Assembly: GCF_013177675.1 (NCBI RefSeq)
Contig: NZ_CP042652.1
Location: 1,860,001 to 1,924,000 of the forward strand
Direction of reading: 5' to 3'
Length of the DNA stretch: 64,000 nt
Source of the DNA: Arcobacter acticola
GTDB taxonomy: Bacteria; Campylobacterota; Campylobacteria; Campylobacterales; Arcobacteraceae
The first letter of the stretch is position 1. Every line of letters begins with the position of its first letter. Of the stretch, positions 27,880 to 37,403 are shown piece by piece. A program made the translations under genes and the position numbers. A model generated the notes under the pieces. The model saw nothing but the letters and a program-made list of their open reading frames with translations, did no database searches and was not told the origin of the DNA.

Positions 27880-29187
27880 TTATTTATAATATCTTGCTCT
27901 TTTCATTGTTCTTTCAGCTGTTTCTTGAGAATCGGCTAATGCTTCTTTTACTGAAATTTTTCCAGCTAATGCAGCACTCATATCTTTTCCAACAGAAGTT
28001 GCAATTCCTTGAAATTCAGGAATAGTAACAAATTGTACACCTACAAAAGGAGTAGGCATTAAAGTTGAGTCTTTTGGTTTTGCTGATAAAATTGCTTTTA
28101 ACTCAGCATCTGCAAAAACTGCTGCTTTTTTGAAGTTTTCATTTTCATAAGTACTTTTTCTTGTACCTGTAGGAACTTTTCCCCAACCATTAGTATCACC
28201 AACTAATTTGATATACTCTTTAGAAGTTGCCCAAGAAATGAATTTTTGTGCATCTGTTACATTTTTACTACTAGAAGGAATAGCTAAAGCCCAAGACCAT
28301 AACCAGTTTGCACCTTTACTTGTAACTCCAACAGGAGATTGTGCAAATGCAACTTTGTCAGCAACTTTTGATTGTGCTGGATCTGAAATAAATGATGCTG
28401 CAATTGTTGCATCAATCCACATACCACATTTACCTTCATTAAATAAAGCTAAAATTTCATTAAAGCTATTTCCACTTGAACCTGGAGGTCCATATTTAGT
28501 TAATAAGTCAACATAGTAATCCATTGTATTATTCCATGCTGCTGAGTTTAATTGCGGTCTACCATCTTTATCAAACCATTGTGCTCCAAAAGTATTTGCC
28601 ATTGTAGTAATCAATGCCATATTGTCACCCCAACCTGCTTTTCCTCTTAAACAAATACCATAAACTCCTTGATCTGGATTATGTATTACTTTTGCAACTT
28701 CAGAAATATGTTCCCAAGTTGGATTATCAGTAATAGTCATACCTGCTTTTTCAAGTAAATCTTTTCTATACATAAGCATAGAACTTTCTCCATAAAATGG
28801 TGCTGCATAAAGTTTTCCATCAGATGATAATCCATCTACCATTGCAGGTAAAAGATCTTTTTCATCATAAGCTGCATCAAACTTCATTTCTTCAATCCAA
28901 CCTTTTTTACCCCACATTGGTGCTTCATACATACCAATAGTCATAATATCAAACTGACCACCTTTAGTAGCAATATCAGTTGTAACTCTTTGTCTTAAAA
29001 CACCTTCTTCTAAAACAACCCATTTAAGGTTAATACCTGGATTCTCTTTTTCAAAAACTTTTGATAGTTTTTGCATTTCTACCATGTGACCATTATTAAC
29101 TGTAGCAATAGTTAAATCACCAGCATTTAAACATACACTAGCAATTGCAGTAACAACACTCGTTTTTAGTATCTTTTTAACATTCAT
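27880..29187 (-). CDS. smoE: Polyol ABC transporter substrate-binding protein (SmoE-like)
   Basis: A 435-residue periplasmic binding protein of the sugar type. The N-terminus MNVKKILKTSVVTAIASVC is a signal peptide with probable cleavage after CLNA. The mature part has the usual GDLTIATVNNGHM start and aromatic-rich binding lobes. The frame is open to 29208, but the ATG at 29187 has AAGGAG 4 nt upstream and a proper signal peptide. It is the first gene of the mannitol operon. Substrate is inferred as mannitol from the linked dehydrogenase. Confidence 0.93.
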   Translation of the reverse strand: MNVKKILKTSVVTAIASVCLNAGDLTIATVNNGHMVEMQKLSKVFEKENPGINLKWVVLEEGVLRQRVTTDIATKGGQFDIMTIGMYEAPMWGKKGWIEEMKFDAAYDEKDLLPAMVDGLSSDGKLYAAPFYGESSMLMYRKDLLEKAGMTITDNPTWEHISEVAKVIHNPDQGVYGICLRGKAGWGDNMALITTMANTFGAQWFDKDGRPQLNSAAWNNTMDYYVDLLTKYGPPGSSGNSFNEILALFNEGKCGMWIDATIAASFISDPAQSKVADKVAFAQSPVGVTSKGANWLWSWALAIPSSSKNVTDAQKFISWATSKEYIKLVGDTNGWGKVPTGTRKSTYENENFKKAAVFADAELKAILSAKPKDSTLMPTPFVGVQFVTIPEFQGIATSVGKDMSAALAGKISVKEALADSQETAERTMKRARYYK

Positions 29188-29213
29188 CTCTCTCCTTAGT
29201 TTAGTCAAAAATA

Positions 29214-29242
29214 AGCTTTTGCCAATACTGATAGCAAAAGCT
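29214..29242 (-). promoter_or_regulatory. Inverted repeat in the smoE leader
   Basis: Perfect 9-bp arms AGCTTTTGC (29214-29222) and GCAAAAGCT (29234-29242), 27 bp before the smoE start. On the transcribed minus strand the hairpin is followed by TTATTTTT. It is either an operator for the SorC-type regulator encoded divergently or a leader hairpin. The rest of the 244-bp divergent region is A/T tracts with no other clear site. Confidence 0.5.
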
Positions 29243-29452
29243 CACTACTTGAGAAAATAATAACACCTTGAAACTAAATTGTAACTTAACAGAAGGCTAT
29301 TTTTTATACTATTTTAAAAAAAAAATTTACATATTTTTCTTTAGTTTTTTTTAAGTTTTAAATAACTCTTTTAATAAAATCTAATAATAATCTTTTTGTA
29401 AAATAAAAACTTGTATACTCCTATTTATAAAATTAATAAAAGGCTCAATATT

Positions 29453-30163
29453 TTGGAAATTGAAAATTATGAAAATATTCAATTAATCATCTTTGATTGT
29501 GATGGAGTTTTAATAGATAGTGAAATCATAAGTGCAAAAGTAATATCTATGCAATTTAATAAACTAGGAATTTACATAGATACACAATATGTACAAAAAC
29601 ATTTTATTGGACAATCATATTTAAAGGTAAAAGGCCATGTTCTTAAAAATTTCAATATTCAGTTAGCAGATAATTTTGAAGAAGAATACAGAGTTGAATT
29701 ACTAAAAGTATTTGATAAAGAATTAAAAATTATACCTGGAATTGAAGATATTTTAAAACAATTAAATATCAAAAAATGTGTTGCAACAAGTAGTAGTAAA
29801 ACCCGAGCAACTAGTTCATTAAAAACAGTTGGTATATATGAGTATTTAAAAGATAATATTTTTAGTGCATATAATTTAGGAGATAAAGGCAAACCAGCTC
29901 CTGATATATATTTAAATTCTGCAAAAAAATTTAATATTGAACCTCAAAATGTATTAGTAATAGAAGATAGTCTAGTAGGAATTGAAGGTGCTAAAAAAGC
30001 TGGTATGAAAACTTGGCATTTTATAGGAGCTAGTCATTTAATAACTTGGGATAGAAATCATCAATACTCTTATGAACCTGATTTTGTATTTGATGATATG
30101 AATAAGTTTTTTGACTATTTACCTCATTTATCAATAAATAATAAGAAAGAAGAGCAATCATGA
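29453..30163 (+). CDS. HAD-superfamily phosphatase/phosphoglucomutase-like hydrolase
   Basis: A 236-residue HAD hydrolase of the beta-phosphoglucomutase/phosphatase type. The nucleophile motif is IIFDCDGVLIDSE, motif II is VATSSS, the conserved Lys is in KGKPAPDIYL, and the acidic motif is VIEDSLVG. No ATG is available; TTG at 29453 has AAAGG 8 nt upstream and begins just before the core, better than the first TTG at 29411. It overlaps the SorC gene by 4 bp, so it is probably a sugar-phosphate phosphatase of the mannitol regulon. Substrate unknown. Confidence 0.85.
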   Translation: MEIENYENIQLIIFDCDGVLIDSEIISAKVISMQFNKLGIYIDTQYVQKHFIGQSYLKVKGHVLKNFNIQLADNFEEEYRVELLKVFDKELKIIPGIEDILKQLNIKKCVATSSSKTRATSSLKTVGIYEYLKDNIFSAYNLGDKGKPAPDIYLNSAKKFNIEPQNVLVIEDSLVGIEGAKKAGMKTWHFIGASHLITWDRNHQYSYEPDFVFDDMNKFFDYLPHLSINNKKEEQS

Positions 30164-31104
30164 TATACAAAAAAGGTGATAAATATGATTTAGCAGCACG
30201 AGCAGGATGGCTTTATTATGTTGCTGGATACAATCAAGAAGAAATTGCAAATGAATTTGGTATTTCTAGACAATCAGCACAAAGAATGGTTTCATTATCA
30301 GTAAGTGAAAAACTTATAAAAGTAAGGCTTGATCATCCTATTGCTAGTTGCATGAAACTAGCATCTGAATTAAAAAAGAAATACTCTTTAAAAGAGTGTG
30401 AAGTAATTCCAAGTGTTACGCAAGAAATTAGTACAAATGTGGGCTTAGGACAAGCAGGGGCTCAAATATTAGAAAAATATTTAGAATCAAAAGAGCCATT
30501 AATTATAGGTTTAGGGACAGGAAAAGTTTTAAATATGATTGCAAATGAGCTATCACCTATAAATGGTTCTCAACATAAACTTCTATCTTTAGTTGGAAAT
30601 ATGGCAAATGATGGTTCGGCGTCTTCCCATGAAGTTGTTAGTAAAATTGCAGATAAAACAAATGCAACATACTATCCTATGCCTCTTCCTTTAATAGTTA
30701 AAACTGAAGAAGAACGAGATTTATTACATAATCAACAATCAACAAAGAATATTTTAGCCTTATCAGAAAAGGTTGATATTTCATTTGTAGGAATTGGGCA
30801 AATAGACGGTACTGCTCCTATGTATAAAGATAACTTTATCACTGAAGAAGAGTTAAACTCTTTATTAGAAGCAAAAGCAGTAGGTGAAATTATAGGTTGG
30901 GCCTTTGATATTAATGGAAATATAATAGATGGGTGTACAAATAAAAGATTAACAAGTATTCCTCTTAAAAAGAATCCTGAAAAATTAATAATAGGAATTG
31001 CAGCAATACAAGCAAAATTAACAGCAATAAAAGCAGCTTTAGAAGGTAAATTAATTAATGGCTTAATAACAAATGAGATGTGTGCAAAAGCTCTGTTAGC
31101 TTAG
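30160..31104 (+). CDS. SorC/DeoR-family sugar-responsive regulator
   Basis: A 314-residue protein with an N-terminal helix-turn-helix (YNQEEIANEFGISRQSAQRM, about residues 25-45) and a C-terminal sugar-phosphate-binding domain of the SorC type (IIGLGTGKVLN; LVGNMANDGS). In Rhodobacter and Pseudomonas polyol operons a regulator of similar type controls uptake. It is divergent from the smoEFGK operon and is the obvious candidate to control it. Confidence 0.92.
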   Translation: MIYKKGDKYDLAARAGWLYYVAGYNQEEIANEFGISRQSAQRMVSLSVSEKLIKVRLDHPIASCMKLASELKKKYSLKECEVIPSVTQEISTNVGLGQAGAQILEKYLESKEPLIIGLGTGKVLNMIANELSPINGSQHKLLSLVGNMANDGSASSHEVVSKIADKTNATYYPMPLPLIVKTEEERDLLHNQQSTKNILALSEKVDISFVGIGQIDGTAPMYKDNFITEEELNSLLEAKAVGEIIGWAFDINGNIIDGCTNKRLTSIPLKKNPEKLIIGIAAIQAKLTAIKAALEGKLINGLITNEMCAKALLA

Positions 31105-31115
31105 AGTTTTGCTAA

Positions 31116-31157
31116 ATAAAAAAGCTTTTTACAATAATTTGTTAGAAGCTTTTTTAT
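31116..31157. terminator. Bidirectional terminator
   Basis: Arms ATAAAAAAGCTT (31116-31127) and AAGCTTTTTTAT (31146-31157) match perfectly. It lies between the convergent SorC gene and methyltransferase gene, and can serve both because each arm has a T-run on its own exit side. Confidence 0.8.
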
Positions 31158-31181
31158 GGTTAAAATTATTCTTTGTAAAAA

Positions 31182-31754
31182 TTACAATTTTCTAATTGCA
31201 ATTGATTGCTTTTTCATTCTATATAGTTCATTCTCTTCATTTAAAAATTCATCATAATCCAAAACTTCAAAAGCATCATCAAAAAAAGTTTTTAGTTCAT
31301 CTTTTTTTAATAAAAAATCTGGATTTGAAGAAGGTTTTTCATTTATAATATCATGCATGTATGTTTCAATAAATAAAATTCCATCATTTTTAAGAGCATT
31401 TGAGAGTTTAACAATAATATTTCTATCTAAAAAATTTGTCATAACTATAAAGTCATAGGAATTTTCAGGCACTTCATATTCATCTAAATCTACAAGTTTA
31501 CAAGAAATATTTTCAAATCCTTTGCTTTTAAGTGAATCAAGAGCCACTTGCGAAATATCCAAAGCATCAACTTCAAAGCCATTAGCTGCTAAATAAACAG
31601 AGTTTCTTCCAGTTCCACTTGCTACATCAAGAGCTTTTTTGCCTTTTACTTTTTGTATTATTTCAATCAATTTTTCACTAGGTCTCCTCTCTTCAAGTAA
31701 AGAAGGAGTTTCTTGATATTTTTTATTCCATTTTATTTCATCTTTTTTTGCCAT
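31182..31754 (-). CDS. Class I SAM-dependent methyltransferase
   Basis: A 190-residue methyltransferase with the SAM motif KALDVASGTGRNSVYLAANG, the acidic ribose-binding Asp in DALDIS, and motif IV FIVMTNFL. Similar to the TehB/UbiE-like small methyltransferases. The substrate cannot be told. It lies 14 nt downstream of a lipoprotein gene in the same direction. Confidence 0.85.
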   Translation of the reverse strand: MAKKDEIKWNKKYQETPSLLEERRPSEKLIEIIQKVKGKKALDVASGTGRNSVYLAANGFEVDALDISQVALDSLKSKGFENISCKLVDLDEYEVPENSYDFIVMTNFLDRNIIVKLSNALKNDGILFIETYMHDIINEKPSSNPDFLLKKDELKTFFDDAFEVLDYDEFLNEENELYRMKKQSIAIRKL

Positions 31755-31768
31755 ATTATCTCTTTATT

Positions 31769-32476
31769 TTAATCTAAAATAGTTTGAGTATCAAGAATTG
31801 AAAATGTATCAACTACACTACCATCTTCTTCACCTATTCCCATGAATAATATAGTTCCCATATTTTTTGCCATGTAGATATGATATTCATTTTCCATAAA
31901 TGAATCTTTACATGATAGTTCTACTACATCATTATAATTTTTATCTTTAGCAAAATATTCTGCTTTAAAATAGGTATTTATTTTATCTTTAACGTTTATA
32001 TTTTTATGGTAATTAGTAAAAGTACAAACCAATATATTTCCATCAATATCAACTTCATCAATTACTTTATCATTGATTTTTATATCTTTTTTATAAGAAG
32101 AAACTTGCTTTTTATCAAGCTCAAACTCTTCATTTATATCATTTTGTGAAATATTATATTTTAAATCAACATTTTTATCCAAAAGCATTGATTTATAATT
32201 TTCCTTATTAATATCCTCAAAAAAACTATACTTTTCTATTTGATATATACCTGTTTTATTTTTTTTGTAAACATTAAAATCTACATAGCTACTTGTTTTA
32301 TTGCCATTATTATATTGTTCAGTGTAATTTTTATTTATAACAACTTTATTGTTATCTAAACTTTTCATATTAAACCAATGAGTAGATAAATCATAAGTAT
32401 CAACATTATCATTTTTTTCAGCACAAGCTGTAAAAAGTGATAAAACTGCAATCGTACATATACTTTTTTTGAACAT
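31769..32476 (-). CDS. Predicted lipoprotein of unknown function
   Basis: A 235-residue protein with a lipoprotein signal (MFKKSICTIAVLSLFTAC, Cys18 lipobox LFTAC). The mature region is polar and rich in Lys, Asn and Asp, with no motif I recognise. Probably anchored in the outer or inner membrane. Confidence 0.75.
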   Translation of the reverse strand: MFKKSICTIAVLSLFTACAEKNDNVDTYDLSTHWFNMKSLDNNKVVINKNYTEQYNNGNKTSSYVDFNVYKKNKTGIYQIEKYSFFEDINKENYKSMLLDKNVDLKYNISQNDINEEFELDKKQVSSYKKDIKINDKVIDEVDIDGNILVCTFTNYHKNINVKDKINTYFKAEYFAKDKNYNDVVELSCKDSFMENEYHIYMAKNMGTILFMGIGEEDGSVVDTFSILDTQTILD

Positions 32477-32520
32477 AATTTCTTCTTTTATTGTATTTGA
32501 TTAGTAAAATCTATATAAAA

Positions 32521-32549
32521 AAAAACCGAGGCCAAAGACCTCGGTTTTT
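32521..32549 (-). terminator. acnB intrinsic terminator
   Basis: An 11-bp perfect stem, AAAAACCGAGG (32521-32531) with CCTCGGTTTTT (32539-32549), followed on the minus strand by a long T-run. It lies 18 bp after the acnB stop. Its GC-rich stem is one of the strongest terminators in the window. Confidence 0.95.
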
Positions 32550-32566
32550 AAATCCCAAAATAACTA

Positions 32567-35140
32567 TTAAGAGTGAACTAAGTTTTTTAATTGAGCTGGA
32601 GTAACTTGGTGGAAGTTTAAGTATTTATAAACACCCTCTCTGTTTTTCTCTGTAATTTTCTTAGGTACGATTTCCATATATTCTTCAACAGATGGTAATC
32701 TTCCTAAAAGTGCAGTAACAGCTGCAACTTCAGCAGATCCTAAATAAACTTGAGAACCTTTTCCTAGTCTATTATCAAAGTTTCTTGTAGATGTTGAGAA
32801 TACAGCAGCACCTTCAGAAACTTGAGCTTGGTTACCCATACATAAAGAACATCCAGGAATTTCAAGTCTAGCACCCGCAGCTGCAAAGATTGAATAGTAT
32901 CCTTCTTCTGTTAATTGCTCTTTATCCATTTTTGTTGGAGGCGCAACCCATAGTTTTGAAGGAACTTCACCCTCACCTTTAAGTACTTCACCTAAAGCTC
33001 TGAATAATCCGATATTAGTCATACAAGAACCTACGAATACTTCGTCGATTTTTTTAAGTCTTTTTGGATCATTGTTGATGTTTGTTAATGTATCAACATC
33101 ATCTGGATCGTTTGGACAAGCTAAAATTGGCTCAGTAATTGTATTTAAATCGATTTCGATAATTGCTTTATATTCAGCATCTGCATCTGGAGTTAATAAC
33201 TCTGGGTTATTGATCCATTCTTGCATTTTATCAGCTCTTCTTTGAAGTGTTTTAGCATCTTCATAACCTTCTTCAATCATTTTTCCAATTAAAGCGATGT
33301 TAGATGATAAATACTCAATAATTGGCTCTTTATCTAATTGTACTGAACAAGCTGCTGCTGATCTCTCTGCTGCCGAATCTGATAATTCAAATGCTTGCTC
33401 AACTTTTAAGTCTGGTAAACCTTGAATCTCAATAATTGTTCCAGCAAATACATTTTTCTTACCTTTTTTCTCAACAGTTAATAAACCATCTTGAATAGCT
33501 TGGTAAGGAATAGCATTAACTAAATCTCTTAAAGTAATACCTGGTTGCATTTCACCTTTAAATCTTACTAATACAGATTCTGGCATAGTTAAAGGCATCA
33601 TACCTGTAACTCCAGCAAATGCAATAAGACCAGATCCAGCTGGGAATGAAATACCAATTGGGAATCTTGTATGAGAGTCTCCACCTGTACCAACAGTATC
33701 TGGTAAACATAATCTATTTAACCATGAGTGAATAACACCATCACCTGGTCTTAATGTAACTCCACCTCTTGAAGAGATAAACTCTGGTAAAGTATGTCTT
33801 AATTTAATATCAGCTGGTTTTGGGTAAGCAGCAGTATGACAGAATGATTGCATAACCATATCAGCACCAAAAGAAAGTGCAGCTAGTTCTTTAATCTCAT
33901 CTCTTGTCATTGGTCCAGTTGTATCTTGTGATCCAACAGTTGTACAAATTGGCTCAACATACATACCAGGTTTAACACCTTCAATTCCACAAGCAACACC
34001 TACCATTTTTTGAGCTTGAGTAAACCCTTTTCCATTATCTTTTGGTTGTGTTGGAGCAACGAACATATCAGAAGCACCTAAACCTAAAGCAGCTCTAGCT
34101 TTTGCAGTTAAACCTTTACCAATAATTAATGGAATTCTTCCACCTGCTCTCATTTCATCTGTTAATGTATTTGGAGCTAATTTAAATTCAGAAACAACAG
34201 CACCATCTTTTAAGATTTGTCCAGCGTATGGTTTAATAGTAATTACATCACCTGTTTCTAAAGCATCAACAGAAGCTTCGATTGGTAAACATCCTGAATC
34301 TTCTGCAGTATTGAAGAAAATTGGAGCAATAATTGAACCTAATACAACTCCACCTGTTCTTTTATTTGGAACACCTGGAATATCTCTACCCATATGCCAT
34401 TGAACTGAGTTGATTCCTGATTTTCTTGAAGATCCAGTTCCAACAACATCACCAACGTATGCTAAAGGGTGACCTTTTTCTTTTAAAGAAGCCATCATTT
34501 CTAATGGTTTTTCCATTCTTGATTGTAACATTGCAGTTGCATGTAATGGAATATCAGATCTTGTAAATGCAACAGTTGCAGGAGATAAATCATCTGTATT
34601 TGTTTCACCAGGAATTTTATATACAGTTAGAGTCATTTCTTCTTCTAAAGCTGGTTTATTAGTAAACCATTCAGCAGCAGCCCATGATTCAATAATTTCT
34701 TTAGCTTTTGCATTTCCAGCATCCATTAATTCTTTTACATCATTAAATGCATTATAAACTAATATAGTATTTTTTAATTCTTTTGCAGCAGCTGATGCAA
34801 CTTCATCAATTTTTAATGCTTCAACTAATGGAGTAACATTAAATCCACCCATCATCATTCCTAAAATTTCAACAGCTTCAACTTTTGAAATTACTGAACA
34901 TGTTACGTTTCCTTGAACGATGTCATTTAAAAATGCAGCTTTAACATAAGCAGCATCATCAACACCTGGATTAATTTTATTTTTAAATAAATCTAAACAA
35001 TACTCAGCTTCAGCAACTGGGTTAGCTTTTAATAATTCTACTAATTCAGCAGTTTGTTCAGCAGTTAAAGGTAATGCAGGTAAACCACCTTCATTTAATC
35101 TCTCTTGCGAATGTGCTTTATAATTTGCTAATAAACTCAT
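32567..35140 (-). CDS. acnB: Aconitate hydratase B
   Basis: An 857-residue AcnB, the standard length. It interconverts citrate and isocitrate in the TCA cycle. The [4Fe-4S] ligands are in VGSCMTNIG and [11 protein letters not shown]. The N-terminal HEAT-like and swivel domains typical of AcnB are present ([28 protein letters not shown]). AcnB apo-protein can act as an RNA-binding regulator in other bacteria. It appears monocistronic, with its own terminator and a complex upstream region. Confidence 0.98.
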   Translation of the reverse strand: MSLLANYKAHSQERLNEGGLPALPLTAEQTAELVELLKANPVAEAEYCLDLFKNKINPGVDDAAYVKAAFLNDIVQGNVTCSVISKVEAVEILGMMMGGFNVTPLVEALKIDEVASAAAKELKNTILVYNAFNDVKELMDAGNAKAKEIIESWAAAEWFTNKPALEEEMTLTVYKIPGETNTDDLSPATVAFTRSDIPLHATAMLQSRMEKPLEMMASLKEKGHPLAYVGDVVGTGSSRKSGINSVQWHMGRDIPGVPNKRTGGVVLGSIIAPIFFNTAEDSGCLPIEASVDALETGDVITIKPYAGQILKDGAVVSEFKLAPNTLTDEMRAGGRIPLIIGKGLTAKARAALGLGASDMFVAPTQPKDNGKGFTQAQKMVGVACGIEGVKPGMYVEPICTTVGSQDTTGPMTRDEIKELAALSFGADMVMQSFCHTAAYPKPADIKLRHTLPEFISSRGGVTLRPGDGVIHSWLNRLCLPDTVGTGGDSHTRFPIGISFPAGSGLIAFAGVTGMMPLTMPESVLVRFKGEMQPGITLRDLVNAIPYQAIQDGLLTVEKKGKKNVFAGTIIEIQGLPDLKVEQAFELSDSAAERSAAACSVQLDKEPIIEYLSSNIALIGKMIEEGYEDAKTLQRRADKMQEWINNPELLTPDADAEYKAIIEIDLNTITEPILACPNDPDDVDTLTNINNDPKRLKKIDEVFVGSCMTNIGLFRALGEVLKGEGEVPSKLWVAPPTKMDKEQLTEEGYYSIFAAAGARLEIPGCSLCMGNQAQVSEGAAVFSTSTRNFDNRLGKGSQVYLGSAEVAAVTALLGRLPSVEEYMEIVPKKITEKNREGVYKYLNFHQVTPAQLKNLVHS

Positions 35141-35521
35141 ATATTATCTCCTCTTTTATTTTAGAAAGTTTGATTTATTATATCACAAAGAAAAAAATTA
35201 GTATGTACAAGTTTTGTAAAGAATTGTACAAGTTTTTATTTATGTAAATAAAAGTTACACAAAAATAGCGCATTAAGCTAAATTAAAACAAAAAGATGAT
35301 TAATTGACATTTTACAGACGCTATTTCTAATTTAATACTGTACAATTATTGTACATCATATTATTTATTTAAAATAAGAAATCATTAAATAATTGTAATC
35401 AATACTTCATATAAATCATCAATATACTCGAGCTTTTAATCTATTATTAGTATATAATTAATATAAAGAAAAGTTATATTATTGTCTAATTTCATATAAA
35501 AAGATCAAGAAAAGGGAGTAA
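35141..35521. promoter_or_regulatory. acnB upstream region with TGTACAA boxes
   Basis: A 381-bp divergent region with no gene. On the minus strand TATAAT at 35177-35182 is a good acnB -10. The 12-mer TGTACAAGTTTT occurs at 35204-35215 and again at 35225-35236, exactly 21 bp (two helical turns) apart, just upstream of that -10. A 17-bp palindrome TGTACAATTATTGTACA lies at 35339-35355. Together they form four TGTACAA half-sites, strongly suggesting a transcription factor. GGGAG precedes the thioesterase start. Confidence 0.7.
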
Positions 35522-35965
35522 ATGTTATTAGAAGAACTTCAAAAAAAATTACATAATGAAATTCCACTTACTAAACTAATGAATATAAATATTAAAGAAT
35601 ACAATGAAAAAGAACTTATAACAACAGCACCTTTAAATATCAATATAAATGATAAAGGAACTGCATTTGGTGGGAGTTTAAGTACTATGACTATTATTTC
35701 ATCTTGGAGTTTATGTTGGCTTATTTCAAAAGAGCTTGGCTTTAATAGTAAAAATATTGTAGTAATAAAAAATGAAAACTCTTATAAAAAACCTGTAACA
35801 AAAGATATTGTTTGTTATACACAAAAACCATCACAGCAAGAGATTGCAACTTTAAAAGAAAAATTACAAACTAAAAAAAGTGCTTCAATTAAAATAAATT
35901 CAATAATTATAGAAAATAATGAGACTTATGTAGAATTTCAAGGATATTATGTAATTAAACTATAA
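35522..35965 (+). CDS. Thioesterase-like protein (YiiD C-terminal, hotdog fold)
   Basis: A 147-residue protein resembling the putative thioesterase domain at the C-terminus of YiiD. The segment NDKGTAFGGSLSTMTIISSWSL corresponds to the central helix region of the hotdog fold, and the tail GYYVIKL is typical. Its substrate is unknown. It converges with the diguanylate cyclase gene, whose 3' end it overlaps by 11 bp. Confidence 0.75.
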   Translation: MLLEELQKKLHNEIPLTKLMNINIKEYNEKELITTAPLNININDKGTAFGGSLSTMTIISSWSLCWLISKELGFNSKNIVVIKNENSYKKPVTKDIVCYTQKPSQQEIATLKEKLQTKKSASIKINSIIIENNETYVEFQGYYVIKL

Positions 35966-36977
35966 TATCCCTTGTAGTTATTTGATTCCGTCCATTATCT
36001 TTTGATTCGTATAAAAGTTTATCAACTTCATCATAAATTTGATCACTATTTGCATCAGGACTAGCTTTTTTGATATATCCTAAACCTATTGATATGGTTA
36101 AATAATTACAAATAGTAGAATTACAAGCGATGATTTTTAAATCTTCAACTTTTTTTCTTAGATTTTCCATAATAGAAATAGCATTATCTTTACTATCAAC
36201 TTCAAATATTATTGCAAACTCTTCTCCACCTACTCTAAAAACATAATCTGTTTGTCTATTTAAAATTTCTTTTAATACATTTGAAACTTCTTGTAAAGCA
36301 ATATCACCTTTATGGTGACCATAGGCATCATTATAATCTTTAAAAAAATCTATATCAATCAAAGCAAAATAAAATTGATAATTGTGTCTGCTTAATAAAT
36401 TAATTTTTTTATCAATTATATTTTGAAAATATCTTCTATTAAAAAGCCCTGTCAAGTGATCTGTAATGCTTAAATTACTTAATAATTTATTTTTTTCATC
36501 AAGTTCATTTAAAGTTTTTTTATAATCACCAACATCCAACATAACCCCAACAAGACCTAAGATTTCACCATCAACAACAAAAGTTGATTTATAAAATTGG
36601 TAAGATCTGATTTCTTCATCAGCACATTTTACTTTTGCCTCATAAAACTGCTCTTTTACTGCTAAAAAAAGTTCTTGATCTTTCTCATGATAAATTTCAG
36701 CATACTCTTTTGGGATAACCTCTTCTAAATCACAAAGTGTTTTCCCTATAATTTCCTCTTTTGCGATTCCTAAAATTGTTTTTGAAAAAGCATCATTACA
36801 ATGTTGATAAACTCCATTTATATCTTTATAAAAAATAGGATTAGGAATAGTATCAAATAATTTTTTAAAAAAAATCTCATTTATTTTTATATCTTGCTTT
36901 AGAGAATTTAGTATTGATGAATTTTCAAGTTTTTTTATCTTTTCTTCTAACTCTTCATAGCTAGGTTTTTTATTCAT
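35955..36977 (-). CDS. PAS-GGDEF diguanylate cyclase
   Basis: A 340-residue protein with an N-terminal coiled segment, a PAS domain (FDTIPNPIFYKDINGVYQHC, about residues 37-150) and a GGDEF domain with an intact GGEEF active site. An RxxD inhibitory site (RQTD) lies five residues before it, so product inhibition is likely. No membrane segment; cytosolic. The PAS ligand is unknown. It would make cyclic di-GMP. Confidence 0.93.
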   Translation of the reverse strand: MNKKPSYEELEEKIKKLENSSILNSLKQDIKINEIFFKKLFDTIPNPIFYKDINGVYQHCNDAFSKTILGIAKEEIIGKTLCDLEEVIPKEYAEIYHEKDQELFLAVKEQFYEAKVKCADEEIRSYQFYKSTFVVDGEILGLVGVMLDVGDYKKTLNELDEKNKLLSNLSITDHLTGLFNRRYFQNIIDKKINLLSRHNYQFYFALIDIDFFKDYNDAYGHHKGDIALQEVSNVLKEILNRQTDYVFRVGGEEFAIIFEVDSKDNAISIMENLRKKVEDLKIIACNSTICNYLTISIGLGYIKKASPDANSDQIYDEVDKLLYESKDNGRNQITTRDIIV

Positions 36978-37130
36978 AAGCTACCTTTATTTTTAAAAAA
37001 TAATATTTATAGAAAACTAATTATTGTTATATTTATTTTTTGTAATATAGTACATAAATTATTAAATAACGATTTAAAATAGGCATTTTTAGATTTTTTT
37101 GTTAATATTAGTTAAAAAATAGGAAAAGAA

Positions 37131-37388
37131 ATGTCAAATATAAAAAAACTAGAAAACGTTCTAAAAGAGGAACTAATTCCAGAATTAGATGAAAGTCTTG
37201 AAGAGATGATGGATATTGTTGATAGTGGTGATTGCTCAAAGGATGATAGAGATGAGCTTAAATATCTAGAAGAAATGAAAGCATATTTTGATGAAGTTGA
37301 ACTTGATATTGCAAATAATAATATTACAGAAGAAGATGCTTTGGATATTTTAGAAGTTTTAGAAGATATGAGAATAGATAAAGAGTAG
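37131..37388 (+). CDS. Small acidic protein of unknown function
   Basis: An 85-residue, strongly acidic and probably all-helical protein (many Glu/Asp, e.g. LDESLEEMMDIVDSGDCSKD). AGGAAAAG precedes the ATG at good distance. No signal peptide or known motif. Genus-level conservation would confirm it. Confidence 0.65.
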   Translation: MSNIKKLENVLKEELIPELDESLEEMMDIVDSGDCSKDDRDELKYLEEMKAYFDEVELDIANNNITEEDALDILEVLEDMRIDKE

Positions 37389-37403
37389 GTATCAACTCTT
37401 TTC

